In this document: positions 1 through 5,956 of the stretch, piece after piece | Numbering within the stretch: position 1 is the stretch's first letter | Layout of the letters: every line of letters begins with the position of its first letter | From: an uncultured Burkholderiaceae bacterium | GTDB lineage: Bacteria; Pseudomonadota; Gammaproteobacteria; Burkholderiales; Burkholderiaceae | DNA: 8,612 nucleotides | Reading direction: 5' to 3' | Assembly: GCA_937862845.1 (NCBI GenBank) | Contig: CALMCK010000139.1 | Span: 1-8,612 of the forward strand | Position numbers and translations under genes: made by a program | Notes under the pieces: generated by a model | Told to the model about the DNA's origin: nothing | What the model saw: only the letters and a program-made list of their open reading frames with translations | Database searches by the model: none

Positions 1-53
1 AACCCTCGTATGAAGCTTGGGAAGCTGCCGTTCTACCATTGAACTACACCCGC
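1..53 (-). tRNA. tRNA-Gly (anticodon CCC), 3' end beyond window
   Basis: Read on the minus strand from position 53, the sequence begins GCGGGTGTAGTTCAATGG and has the acceptor 5' strand GCGGGTG, a D arm with GTTC/GAAC stem, an anticodon loop TTCCCAA (anticodon CCC at 21-19, reading GGG codons), a variable region ATACG and the start of the T arm (AGGGTT). The T loop, 3' acceptor strand and CCA region lie left of position 1. The layout matches bacterial tRNA-Gly(CCC). One oddity is that the anticodon stem GCAGC/GCTTC has a C-U mismatch at the second pair (tRNA 28-42, window positions 27 and 13). Identity is nearly certain; completeness cannot be judged. Confidence 0.95.
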
Positions 54-68
54 AATAAAGCAAGCCGC

Positions 69-97
69 ATTATAGCGGAGTTGTGGCGAATTAACAA
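69..97 (-). promoter_or_regulatory. sigma70 promoter of the tRNA-Gly gene
   Basis: On the minus strand there is a perfect -10 box TATAAT (74-69) and a -35 box TTGTTA (97-92, four of six consensus bases) separated by exactly 17 bases. The bases after the -10 box read GCGGC, a GC-rich discriminator of the kind seen at stable-RNA promoters under stringent control. Transcription would begin near position 62, leaving a leader of about 9 bases before the tRNA at 53. The sites are seen directly; regulation is inferred. Confidence 0.8.
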
Positions 98-435
98 TGA
101 AAGAGCACTTTGGCCTTAAATTGTAATAGCCACGACTTGACCTAACAGACGGCGGTTAAGCCGATTCCGAAGTTGAGTTTAGACGCATGACATCAAGTCC
201 TCTTGGATATCGCGCACCCACCTTCTAAATAGTCGCCCTCTGGCTGCTGTTGTCTCTCTCTTTAAATCAGTCTTCATTCATCTATTTCAACATCCGTGTA
301 ATGAAATGCGTGTGCCTGCGTCTAATCAGTCAGAACACTTAAACATCGGCGCTTAAACATCGGCGTTGGTGGCTGCGCCATTGCGTTCGGGTTTAATGGT
401 GAGCCTTTTGCCTTGCCACATTGAAATATCTTATA
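98..435. other. non-coding intergenic stretch
   Basis: No convincing gene is visible here on either strand. The longest reading frames are a dozen or two codons and lack ribosome sites; one example is a 13-codon frame beginning with the ATG at 187. Visible structure is limited to a short CGGC/GCCG stem at 150-163, a small CAAG/CTTG stem-loop at 194-205 and the tandem repeat at 338-365. I see no tRNA, tmRNA or recognisable riboswitch. The stretch separates the divergent tRNA-Gly promoter from the arsenosugar-type operon, so it is the likely place for operon control sites or an unrecognised small RNA. Confidence 0.6.
338..365. repeat. 14-bp perfect tandem repeat, two copies
   Basis: The unit CTTAAACATCGGCG occurs at 338-351 and again directly at 352-365 without a mismatch. 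A third copy does not follow. It lies about 150 bases upstream of the first gene of the operon. It could be a replication-slippage duplication or a paired protein-binding site; nothing else in the window tells these apart. Confidence 0.9.
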
Positions 436-437
436 CT
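432..437 (+). promoter_or_regulatory. candidate -10 box of the operon promoter
   Basis: TATACT at 432-437 is a good -10 hexamer upstream of the first operon gene. The -35 region is poor: TTTGCC at 407-412 with a 19-base spacer is the best I find, and TTGCCA at 413-418 is too close. A promoter here would give a leader of roughly 70 bases before the ATG at 517. The weak -35 box would fit an activator-dependent promoter, but the call is tentative. Confidence 0.25.
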
Positions 438-464
438 GACGGGCAATCCATCTCGCCACGTCAG
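436..464. promoter_or_regulatory. hairpin/dyad overlapping the candidate -10 box
   Basis: CTGACGGGC at 436-444 pairs with GCC(A)CGTCAG at 455-464. This makes a nine-base-pair stem with one bulged A (458) and a ten-base loop (445-454). No T-run follows, so it is not a typical intrinsic terminator. It begins within the candidate -10 box, about 50 bases upstream of the first operon gene. It could be an operator dyad or a structured element near the 5' end of the transcript. The pairing is seen; the role is unknown. Confidence 0.5.
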
Positions 465-516
465 CAGGCATTGGCGGCATTTAGACAAAATACATTATGA
501 TTAAACAAGGTGGGAC

Positions 517-1203
517 ATGGGCACGAAGTTCATCAAAATTGGGTTGTTATTGGTGCTGATAGCAGTCATCGCTGCATTCATCGCACTCGATGTGAAACAA
601 TACGCCACTCTCGATTACATCAAATCACAACAAGCGAGCATGCTGGACTACTATCAGCAACATACGTTTCTCGTGCTGGTGTTTTTTGCGCTGGCTTATG
701 TCTTGGTGACCGCATTTTCTTTGCCTGTGGCCACGCCTATGACGCTTTTCGGTGGTGCATTGTTCGGTTTTTCGACGGGGTTTGTGGTGATTTCATTTGC
801 CAGTACTGTGGGCGCGACGCTGGCTTTTCTCATGGCACGATTCTTGTTAAAAGATTCTTTACAAAAAAAATACGGTCAGCACCTCACAAAAGTCAATGAT
901 GGCTTTGCCCGCGAGGGCGCATTTTATTTATTTGCGCTGCGGCTTGTCCCTGCTGTCCCCTTCTTTGTTGTGAATATTTTAATGGGGCTTTTGCCCATTA
1001 AAGTCCGAACATTTTATTGGGTGAGTCAGCTTGGCATGTTGCCCGCGACGGCGGTCTATGTCTATGCGGGTACTGAAATCAGCAAAATCAGCTCATTGGC
1101 AGACATCGCTTCGCCCTCTTTATTGATTGCTTTAACCTTGCTTGGCTTGTTTCCGATTGTTGCGAAAAAAACCTTGAGCCTCCTAAGGAGCACCCAAAAA
1201 TGA
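517..1203 (+). CDS. TVP38/TMEM64 (VTT domain, DedA-like) membrane protein
   Basis: A 228-residue integral membrane protein of the TVP38/TMEM64 family, whose VTT domain is shared with DedA proteins. Members act in the inner membrane and are linked to lipid scrambling or transport and membrane homeostasis, but the substrate of most bacterial members is unknown. There is an N-terminal hydrophobic segment (about residues 8-24), further segments at about 52-70, 78-108, 143-160 and 165-186, and a final one at 198-216. The family signature is visible as FGGALFG (78-84), ATLAFLMAR (100-108) and LRLVPAVPFFVVN (141-153). The start at 517 follows AAGG at 507-510 with a six-base gap. The stop overlaps the next gene by ATGA, so it is translationally coupled to the flavoprotein and heads the operon. 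A role in moving a lipid or an arsenic compound across the membrane is only inference. Confidence 0.88.
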   Translation: MGTKFIKIGLLLVLIAVIAAFIALDVKQYATLDYIKSQQASMLDYYQQHTFLVLVFFALAYVLVTAFSLPVATPMTLFGGALFGFSTGFVVISFASTVGATLAFLMARFLLKDSLQKKYGQHLTKVNDGFAREGAFYLFALRLVPAVPFFVVNILMGLLPIKVRTFYWVSQLGMLPATAVYVYAGTEISKISSLADIASPSLLIALTLLGLFPIVAKKTLSLLRSTQK

Positions 1204-2627
1204 GTCAATACGATTACAACATCATTGCCATTGGCGGTGGTGCGGCGGGCCTTGTCAGCTCTTACATTGCAGCGACACTGAATGCCAAGGTTGCTTTGAT
1301 CGAAAAACACAAAATGGGCGGCGATTGCTTGAACACAGGCTGCGTCCCCAGTAAAGCATTGCTGCGCTCTGCAAAAATGTTGTTTGATGCTGGACGCGCC
1401 CAAGAGTTTGGTTTTAAAAATGCGACTGTGGATTTTGAGTTCAAAGACGTGATGCAGCGGGTGCAAAACGTCATTAAAGCGATTGAGCCGCACGACTCAC
1501 GAGAGCGCTACACGCAGCTGGGGGTTGATTGTATTGACGGTGAGGCGCGGATTACTTCGCCGCACAGTGTGCTGGTGAATGGCCAAACATTAACGGCTCG
1601 CGCGATTATCGTGGCCACGGGTGCGCGGCCAATGGTGCCGCCGATTCCCGGGTTAGACCAAGTTGGCTACCTCACCAGCGACAATCTTTGGTCTCTGCAA
1701 GCACTGCCAAAAAAATTGGTGGTGCTTGGCGGTGGGCCCATCGGCTCTGAGTTGGCGCAGGCGTTTTCGCGATTGGGCTCAGAAGTCACACTTATCGAAA
1801 TGGCGCCGCAGATTTTAATCCGCGAGGATGATGACGTCATTGCGCAGGTCACGCAAGCATTTGCAGCGGAGGGCATTCGCGTCCTGACCAGCCACAAGGC
1901 TCAAGCGGTCAGAGGTCAGGTGCTGGTGTGTGACCATCAAGGTGAAGAGGTAAAGATTGAATTTGATCAAATCATTGTCGCGCTCGGCCGAAAAGCCAAT
2001 GTCACGGGTTTTGGCTTGGAGGAATTGGGCGTTGAGCTGCGCCCACAAGGCAGCATTGCGGCCAATCCATTTTTACAAACCAACATCCCCAGCATTTATG
2101 TGTGCGGCGATGTCACGGGTCCTTACCAGTTCACCCATGTGGCGGCGCATCAGGCGTGGTACGCCTGTGTCAACGCGTTGTTTGCGCCGTTTAAAAAATT
2201 CAAGGTGGATGACCGAGTGATTCCATGGGCAACCTTCACCGACCCAGAAGTCGCACGGGTCGGCCTGAATGAAAAAGATGCCACTGAGAAAAACATTCCT
2301 TACGAGGTCACCACTTATGGCATAGACGATCTGGATCGTGCGATTGCCGACTCTGAGGCACATGGTTTCGTCAAAGTGTTGACCCAACCTGGCAAAGACA
2401 AAATTTTAGGCGTGACCATCGTCGGCGCTCACGCGGGCGATTTGATTGCCGAATACGTGCTGGCGATGAAACATGGTTTGGGCTTGAATAAAATCCTCGG
2501 CACCATTCACATTTACCCGACGATGACAGAGGCCAACAAGTACGCAGCAGGCGAATGGAAACGGGCACATGCACCGGCTGTCGCACTCAAACTGTTGAAA
2601 AAATTTCACGCATGGAGACGCAAATGA
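1200..2627 (+). CDS. FAD/NAD(P)-dependent disulfide oxidoreductase, MerA/Lpd-like
   Basis: A 475-residue cytoplasmic flavoprotein of the class I pyridine nucleotide-disulfide oxidoreductase family. Seen in order: FAD-binding IGGGAAG (11-17), the redox-active pair Cys43/Cys48 in GGDCLNTGCVPSKAL, ATGARP (139-144), NAD(P)-binding LGGGPIGSE (176-184) followed by Glu200 at the strand end (suggesting NADH), the second FAD motif VCGDVTG (301-307), and a C-terminal dimerisation domain with HIYPTMTEANK (437-447). Dihydrolipoamide dehydrogenases have His where Tyr439 stands, so lipoamide is an unlikely substrate. True mercuric reductases end in a Cys pair and often carry an N-terminal metal-binding domain; both are absent. 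Databases often label such proteins mercuric reductase, which would be over-precise. TAAGGAG at 1184-1190 sets the start, and ATGA overlaps couple it to both neighbours. Reduction of an arsenic or thiol intermediate is possible but unproven. Confidence 0.9.
   Translation: MSQYDYNIIAIGGGAAGLVSSYIAATLNAKVALIEKHKMGGDCLNTGCVPSKALLRSAKMLFDAGRAQEFGFKNATVDFEFKDVMQRVQNVIKAIEPHDSRERYTQLGVDCIDGEARITSPHSVLVNGQTLTARAIIVATGARPMVPPIPGLDQVGYLTSDNLWSLQALPKKLVVLGGGPIGSELAQAFSRLGSEVTLIEMAPQILIREDDDVIAQVTQAFAAEGIRVLTSHKAQAVRGQVLVCDHQGEEVKIEFDQIIVALGRKANVTGFGLEELGVELRPQGSIAANPFLQTNIPSIYVCGDVTGPYQFTHVAAHQAWYACVNALFAPFKKFKVDDRVIPWATFTDPEVARVGLNEKDATEKNIPYEVTTYGIDDLDRAIADSEAHGFVKVLTQPGKDKILGVTIVGAHAGDLIAEYVLAMKHGLGLNKILGTIHIYPTMTEANKYAAGEWKRAHAPAVALKLLKKFHAWRRK
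2614..2618 (+). promoter_or_regulatory. ribosome site that sets the arsS start
   Basis: GGAGA lies five bases before the ATG at 2624, which overlaps the preceding stop codon as ATGA. This favours 2624 over the in-frame ATGs at 2555 and 2612, which would extend the protein into the coding end of the flavoprotein and lack a clear site. Confidence 0.7.
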
Positions 2628-3577
2628 AAAACTTTAAAGCAGCAATGCAAGCACACCACATCGAATTAAAACGCAACGCCGTTCATACCTTGCAGGTCAA
2701 CATCGGCAAACGCTGCAATCAAGCATGCCATCATTGCCACGTGGAGTCAGGGCCGAATCGCACCGAAAACATGACGCTGGACACCGTCGATCGTCTTTTA
2801 GAATTGCTGCGCCATGAGCCGCAGATTCACACCGTCGACATCACAGGCGGTGCACCTGAGCTCAACCCACACTTTCGTTATTTCGTCAGCGAAATCCGTA
2901 AAATAAATAAAAACGTGATTGATCGATGCAATTTAACCGTGTTTTTTGAACCGCATCAGGACGACACCCCCGAGTTTCTCGCGGCACATGGTGTGCAGGT
3001 GGTGGCATCATTGCCGTGCTATAAAGAAGACAATGTCGATGCCCAACGTGGCAAAGGCGTGTTTGGTAAAAGCATTGCCGCGCTCCAAAAACTCAACAGC
3101 TTGGGCTACGGTCAATCGGGCACTGGACTCATTCTCAATCTGGTGTACAACCCCGTCGGCGAGCATTTACCGCCTGAACAAAAATCGCTTGAAGCCGACT
3201 ACCATGCGCATCTGAAGGATGAATTCGGCATTGAGTTCAACCAATTGTTCACCATCACCAACATGCCCATCAAACGCTACGCACACATGCTTGAGCGCGA
3301 CGGCAAAATGCATGACTACATGCAACTGCTCTTCGATAATTTTAACCCACAAGCCGCAAAAAACGTCATGTGCACAGAGCTGCTGTCCATCGGTTGGGAC
3401 GGCCAAATTTATGATTGCGATTTCAATCAAATGCTGGACATCCCACTCAACTGGAAGACCCGCACCATCTGGGATATTGCCAGCTTTAGTCAGGCCGAGA
3501 CAGAGATTGCCGTGGCCAGCCATTGCTTTGGTTGTACCGCAGGTGCGGGCAGCTCGTGCGGAGGCGCACTGCTATGA
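2624..3577 (+). CDS. arsS: Radical SAM protein, ArsS family (arsenosugar biosynthesis)
   Basis: A 317-residue radical SAM enzyme of the ArsS family (TIGR04167-type, with a C-terminal Cys-rich DUF3641 domain). ArsS enzymes use a [4Fe-4S] cluster to cleave SAM and join the 5'-deoxyadenosyl group to dimethylarsenic, giving dimethylarsinoyl-5'-deoxyadenosine, the committed arsenosugar precursor. The cluster motif CX3CX2C is CNQACHHC (Cys31, 35, 38), followed by the SAM-site motif TGGAPE (74-79) and NLVYNP (172-177). The C-terminal domain has Cys250 and Cys265, then a tail reading CFGCTAGAGSSCGG with Cys301, 304 and 312, probably an auxiliary cluster or metal site. Some family members are selenoproteins; here all sites are Cys and no in-frame UGA needs recoding. 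It is coupled by ATGA overlaps to both neighbours. Family assignment is strong; activity on arsenic is inferred, since no arsM lies in the window. Confidence 0.9.
   Translation: MKNFKAAMQAHHIELKRNAVHTLQVNIGKRCNQACHHCHVESGPNRTENMTLDTVDRLLELLRHEPQIHTVDITGGAPELNPHFRYFVSEIRKINKNVIDRCNLTVFFEPHQDDTPEFLAAHGVQVVASLPCYKEDNVDAQRGKGVFGKSIAALQKLNSLGYGQSGTGLILNLVYNPVGEHLPPEQKSLEADYHAHLKDEFGIEFNQLFTITNMPIKRYAHMLERDGKMHDYMQLLFDNFNPQAAKNVMCTELLSIGWDGQIYDCDFNQMLDIPLNWKTRTIWDIASFSQAETEIAVASHCFGCTAGAGSSCGGALL
3560..3564 (+). promoter_or_regulatory. ribosome site that sets the desaturase-like gene start
   Basis: GGAGG lies nine bases before the ATG at 3574. It supports that start, with an ATGA overlap, over an upstream in-frame ATG at 3523 inside arsS. 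The adjacent ATG at 3577 is also possible but is twelve bases away. Confidence 0.7.
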
Positions 3578-4365
3578 TGGTCTCCGAAACCACTCTGCGC
3601 TTGGGCGTCTTCTTTGGTGTGCTGCTCATTGTGGCATTGGCTGAATACCTGTGGCCAAAGCGCACAGCACATCTGCCCAAAACCAGCCGTTGGTCGAGAA
3701 ACCTGTCACTGGTCGTGCTGGGCAGTGTGGCGGCACGTCTGCTGATTCCATTCACGGCGGCGAGTGTGGCGGTTTATGCCGAGCAGAACCACATGGGTTT
3801 GTTCAATGTATTTCCCATGCCTTTTGCCTTGGCGGTCGTGTTGTCCATCGTGTTGCTCGATTTGTTGATTTACACACAGCACGTTGTCTTTCACCGCATT
3901 CCTTGGCTGTGGCGTTTGCACAAAGTACACCACATCGACCAAGACTTTGATGTCACCACAGGTCTGCGTTTTCATCCTGTTGAAATCCTGCTGTCCGCTT
4001 TGATTAAATGCGGCGCGGTTTGGCTGCTCGGCGCACCGTTTATCGCTGTCGTGATATTTGAAATCCTTCTCAATGCCACCGCAATGTTCAACCATGGCAA
4101 TCTGCACCTGCCCGCTAAATTAGACAGGATTCTGCGACGTGTGGTCGTGACGCCAGACATGCACCGCGTGCACCACTCCGTGCTGCCCTCTGAAACCAAC
4201 AGCAACTACGGTTTTAATTTACCGTGGTGGGATCGGTTGTTTAAAACCTATCAAGCACAGCCAAAACATGGCCACACCGAAATGACGATAGGATTAAATG
4301 AGTACCAAGATGCCCGTAAAACAGGGCTTTTGGCACTGCTCGTCATTCCATTTCAAAAAAAATAA
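3574..4365 (+). CDS. Sterol desaturase/fatty acid hydroxylase-like membrane protein
   Basis: A 263-residue integral membrane protein of the fatty acid hydroxylase/sterol desaturase superfamily, whose members use a di-iron centre and oxygen to hydroxylate, desaturate or cleave lipid-like substrates. The histidine clusters that bind iron are all present: HVVFH (103-107), HKVHH (116-120), His134 in RFHP, FNHGNLH (172-178) and HRVHH (197-201). Hydrophobic segments lie at about 9-25, 44-66, 83-101 and 138-168, placing the centre on the cytoplasmic face as in the family. The C-terminal NLPWWDRLF (215-223) is also typical. It overlaps arsS by ATGA and is followed by a 45-base gap, the longest in the operon. 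The substrate cannot be read from the sequence. Lipid hydroxylation, or an oxygen-dependent step on an arsenic compound or arsenolipid, are possibilities suggested by context only. Confidence 0.88.
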   Translation: MMVSETTLRLGVFFGVLLIVALAEYLWPKRTAHLPKTSRWSRNLSLVVLGSVAARLLIPFTAASVAVYAEQNHMGLFNVFPMPFALAVVLSIVLLDLLIYTQHVVFHRIPWLWRLHKVHHIDQDFDVTTGLRFHPVEILLSALIKCGAVWLLGAPFIAVVIFEILLNATAMFNHGNLHLPAKLDRILRRVVVTPDMHRVHHSVLPSETNSNYGFNLPWWDRLFKTYQAQPKHGHTEMTIGLNEYQDARKTGLLALLVIPFQKK

Positions 4366-4410
4366 CCACCCACAAAAAAACCATCAAGCATTCAAAAAAG
4401 GAGATGGCCC

Positions 4411-5256
4411 ATGCTGGCAATCATCGGCGGTACAGGAATTTATAAAATCGATGGGTTCGATGTCATCGACGAGTTGACAGTCGAGACGCCATTTGGCGAT
4501 CCATCTGCGCCCATCGTCGTGGCGAAATACCTCAACAAAGAACTGCTGTTTTTGCCACGCCATGGCACGCAGCATCAACTGTTGCCCCACGAAATCAACT
4601 ATCGCGCAAATATTTTCGCCCTCAAAAAACTCGGCGCCAAACAGGTTTTGGGCTTCTCCGCCACAGGCAGTTTGCGTGAGGACATTCACCCTGGTGAGTT
4701 CGCCATCCCCGTTCAGTATTTTGATTTTATCAAAGGCAATCGCGAGAAAACTTTCTTTGGCGAAGGCGTCGCCGCGCACATCTCCACGGCCGAGCCGACG
4801 TGCCCAGATTTAACCCAATGGGTGGCGCGTCAAGCAAAGGAAATGGGCATCACGTTGCACACAGGTAAAACTTACGCCTGCGTGGATGGGCCACGACTGG
4901 GCACCAAAGCGGAGAGTCATTTTTTACGCATGGCGGGCTGTGATTTGGTCGGCATGACCAATGTGCCCGAGGTGTTTCTCGCGCGCGAGGCACAGATGAA
5001 TTATGCGACCATCGGCATGGTGACCGACTACGATTGCTGGATGGAAGACCCGCAACACCACGTCAGCGTCAGCACAGTCATCTCGCGTTATGGCGAATCA
5101 TTGCAAAAAGCGCAGCAATTGTTGTTGGCGTTGTTGGCCACCGAGTTGCCCCCTATCAATGCAGCATCCAGAGAGTCATTAACAGGTGCCGTGCTCACAC
5201 CCGAGGCGGCCATCCCTGAGTCCAAGCGTGAGTTGCTCAAGGTTTTAAAGGCATAA
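4411..5256 (+). CDS. S-methyl-5'-thioadenosine phosphorylase-like enzyme
   Basis: A 281-residue cytoplasmic enzyme of the trimeric PNP/MTAP family. MTAP splits 5'-methylthioadenosine with phosphate into adenine and methylthioribose-1-phosphate. Family motifs: GGTGIY (6-11, phosphate loop), PRHG (49-52), a PHEINYRANIFALK block (59-72), SATGSLRE (83-90), AEPTCPD (127-133) with His123 just before, MTNVPE (182-187) and TDYDCW (205-210). The Asp pair in TDYDCW is the 6-aminopurine (adenine) signature. Two motifs deviate: the usual EGPRFST reads DGPRLGT (159-165), replacing the adenine-contacting Phe and Ser with Leu and Gly, and the usual QFIDRT reads QYFDFI (102-107). AAAGGAG at 4397-4403 sets the start. 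In this operon it may remove adenine from the ArsS product instead of, or besides, serving methionine salvage; that is inference. Confidence 0.9.
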   Translation: MLAIIGGTGIYKIDGFDVIDELTVETPFGDPSAPIVVAKYLNKELLFLPRHGTQHQLLPHEINYRANIFALKKLGAKQVLGFSATGSLREDIHPGEFAIPVQYFDFIKGNREKTFFGEGVAAHISTAEPTCPDLTQWVARQAKEMGITLHTGKTYACVDGPRLGTKAESHFLRMAGCDLVGMTNVPEVFLAREAQMNYATIGMVTDYDCWMEDPQHHVSVSTVISRYGESLQKAQQLLLALLATELPPINAASRESLTGAVLTPEAAIPESKRELLKVLKA

Positions 5257-5257
5257 A

Positions 5258-5956
5258 ATGACTCTGCTGTCTGTCATTATTCCACTCGCGCCGCATGAGA
5301 AAGCATGGCAAAACCTGTTGCCCAGTCTGGCCCAATTGCCCGATGACACAGAGATTTTACTCGTGCACTCGTTCCATGACGCCGCACATGAAGCCGTGGA
5401 CTTACCCAATCTAAACCTGCGTTGGCTGACCAGTCCCGCAGGCCGAGCCGAGCAGATGAATACTGGGGCACGAGCGGCCACGGGCGCGCATCTGTGGTTT
5501 TTGCATGCGGACACTCAGCTCGCTCACGACAGCTGGTCTGCCTTGCTGCAAGCCATGCAGCGCCACCCCGCAGATTTGCTGTATTTTGATTTGATTTTTT
5601 TGAACGATGCATCGCGCTTGATGCGCCTCAATGCGTGGGGTGTTTGGTTTCGCTCGCACGTGTTGCATGTGCCCTTTGGCGATCAAGGTTTCTGCATCGC
5701 GCGACAGCTCTTTCACACGCTCGGCGGATACCCCGAAGGCTTACCGTATGGCGAGGACCATGTGTTTGTCTGGCGAGCTCGCCAGCACGGCGTGGCCACC
5801 ACTCCAGTGAACAGCACGCTGTACACCAGCGCACGCAAATACCAACAACATGGTTGGCTCAAAACCACGGTCATGCACCAGTATCTGTGGTTAAAACAAG
5901 CATGGCCTGAGTGGCGACTGTTGCGCAAAAAATTCAAAAAAGGAGACTCGGCATGA
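5258..5956 (+). CDS. Family 2-like glycosyltransferase of ArsS clusters (TIGR04283 type)
   Basis: A 232-residue GT-A fold transferase of the small family that accompanies ArsS, formerly called radical SAM/selenodomain-associated transferase 2. N-terminal SVIIPL (5-10) is the first nucleotide-binding strand. GRAEQMNTGA (62-71) and FLHADT (81-86) form the sugar-nucleotide and metal site, with HAD in the DXD position. PFGDQG (139-144), GGYPE (156-160), Glu166-Asp167 and TSARKY (190-195) are further family blocks. There is no signal peptide or membrane segment, so it should act in the cytoplasm. It starts one base after the phosphorylase stop, with AAAGG at 5247-5251, and ends in an ATGA overlap with the next gene. 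It probably attaches or builds a sugar or glyceryl part of the product; donor and acceptor are not known from the sequence. Confidence 0.87.
   Translation: MTLLSVIIPLAPHEKAWQNLLPSLAQLPDDTEILLVHSFHDAAHEAVDLPNLNLRWLTSPAGRAEQMNTGARAATGAHLWFLHADTQLAHDSWSALLQAMQRHPADLLYFDLIFLNDASRLMRLNAWGVWFRSHVLHVPFGDQGFCIARQLFHTLGGYPEGLPYGEDHVFVWRARQHGVATTPVNSTLYTSARKYQQHGWLKTTVMHQYLWLKQAWPEWRLLRKKFKKGDSA
5941..5945 (+). promoter_or_regulatory. ribosome site that sets the start of the last operon gene
   Basis: AGGAG, preceded by an A-run, lies seven bases before the ATG at 5953. That ATG overlaps the preceding stop as ATGA and leads straight into the AIFAKTK strand. The in-frame ATG at 5911 would add 14 residues unlike the family and lies within the previous gene. 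Confidence 0.75.

Noticed and set aside
471..501. A second promoter with TTGGCG (471-476) and TATGAT (496-501)
   Set aside because: The spacer is 19 bases and transcription would start on the ribosome site of the 517 gene, leaving almost no leader.
510..899. A 129-codon frame overlapping the VTT gene in another frame
   Set aside because: The VTT frame carries the membrane segments and family motifs; this frame has no such features and no ribosome site of its own.
1062..1493. A 143-codon minus-strand frame across the VTT/flavoprotein junction
   Set aside because: It is antisense to two well-supported genes and shows no domain or ribosome site.
2555..2623. A longer N-terminus for arsS from the ATG at 2555 or 2612
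   Set aside because: The added residues are encoded by the end of the flavoprotein gene, do not resemble the family, and the ribosome site and ATGA overlap favour 2624.
1200..2627. Calling the flavoprotein mercuric reductase (merA) with a mer operon
   Set aside because: There is no C-terminal Cys pair, no metal-binding domain, and no merR, merT or merP nearby.
3575..3577. Reading the arsS stop TGA as selenocysteine
   Set aside because: The stop overlaps the next gene's start as ATGA with a GGAGG site upstream, and the preceding Cys-rich tail already ends as in the family.
4354..4410. A terminator or internal promoter in the 45-base gap before the phosphorylase gene
   Set aside because: The gap is A-rich but has no hairpin with a T-run and no paired -35/-10 boxes.
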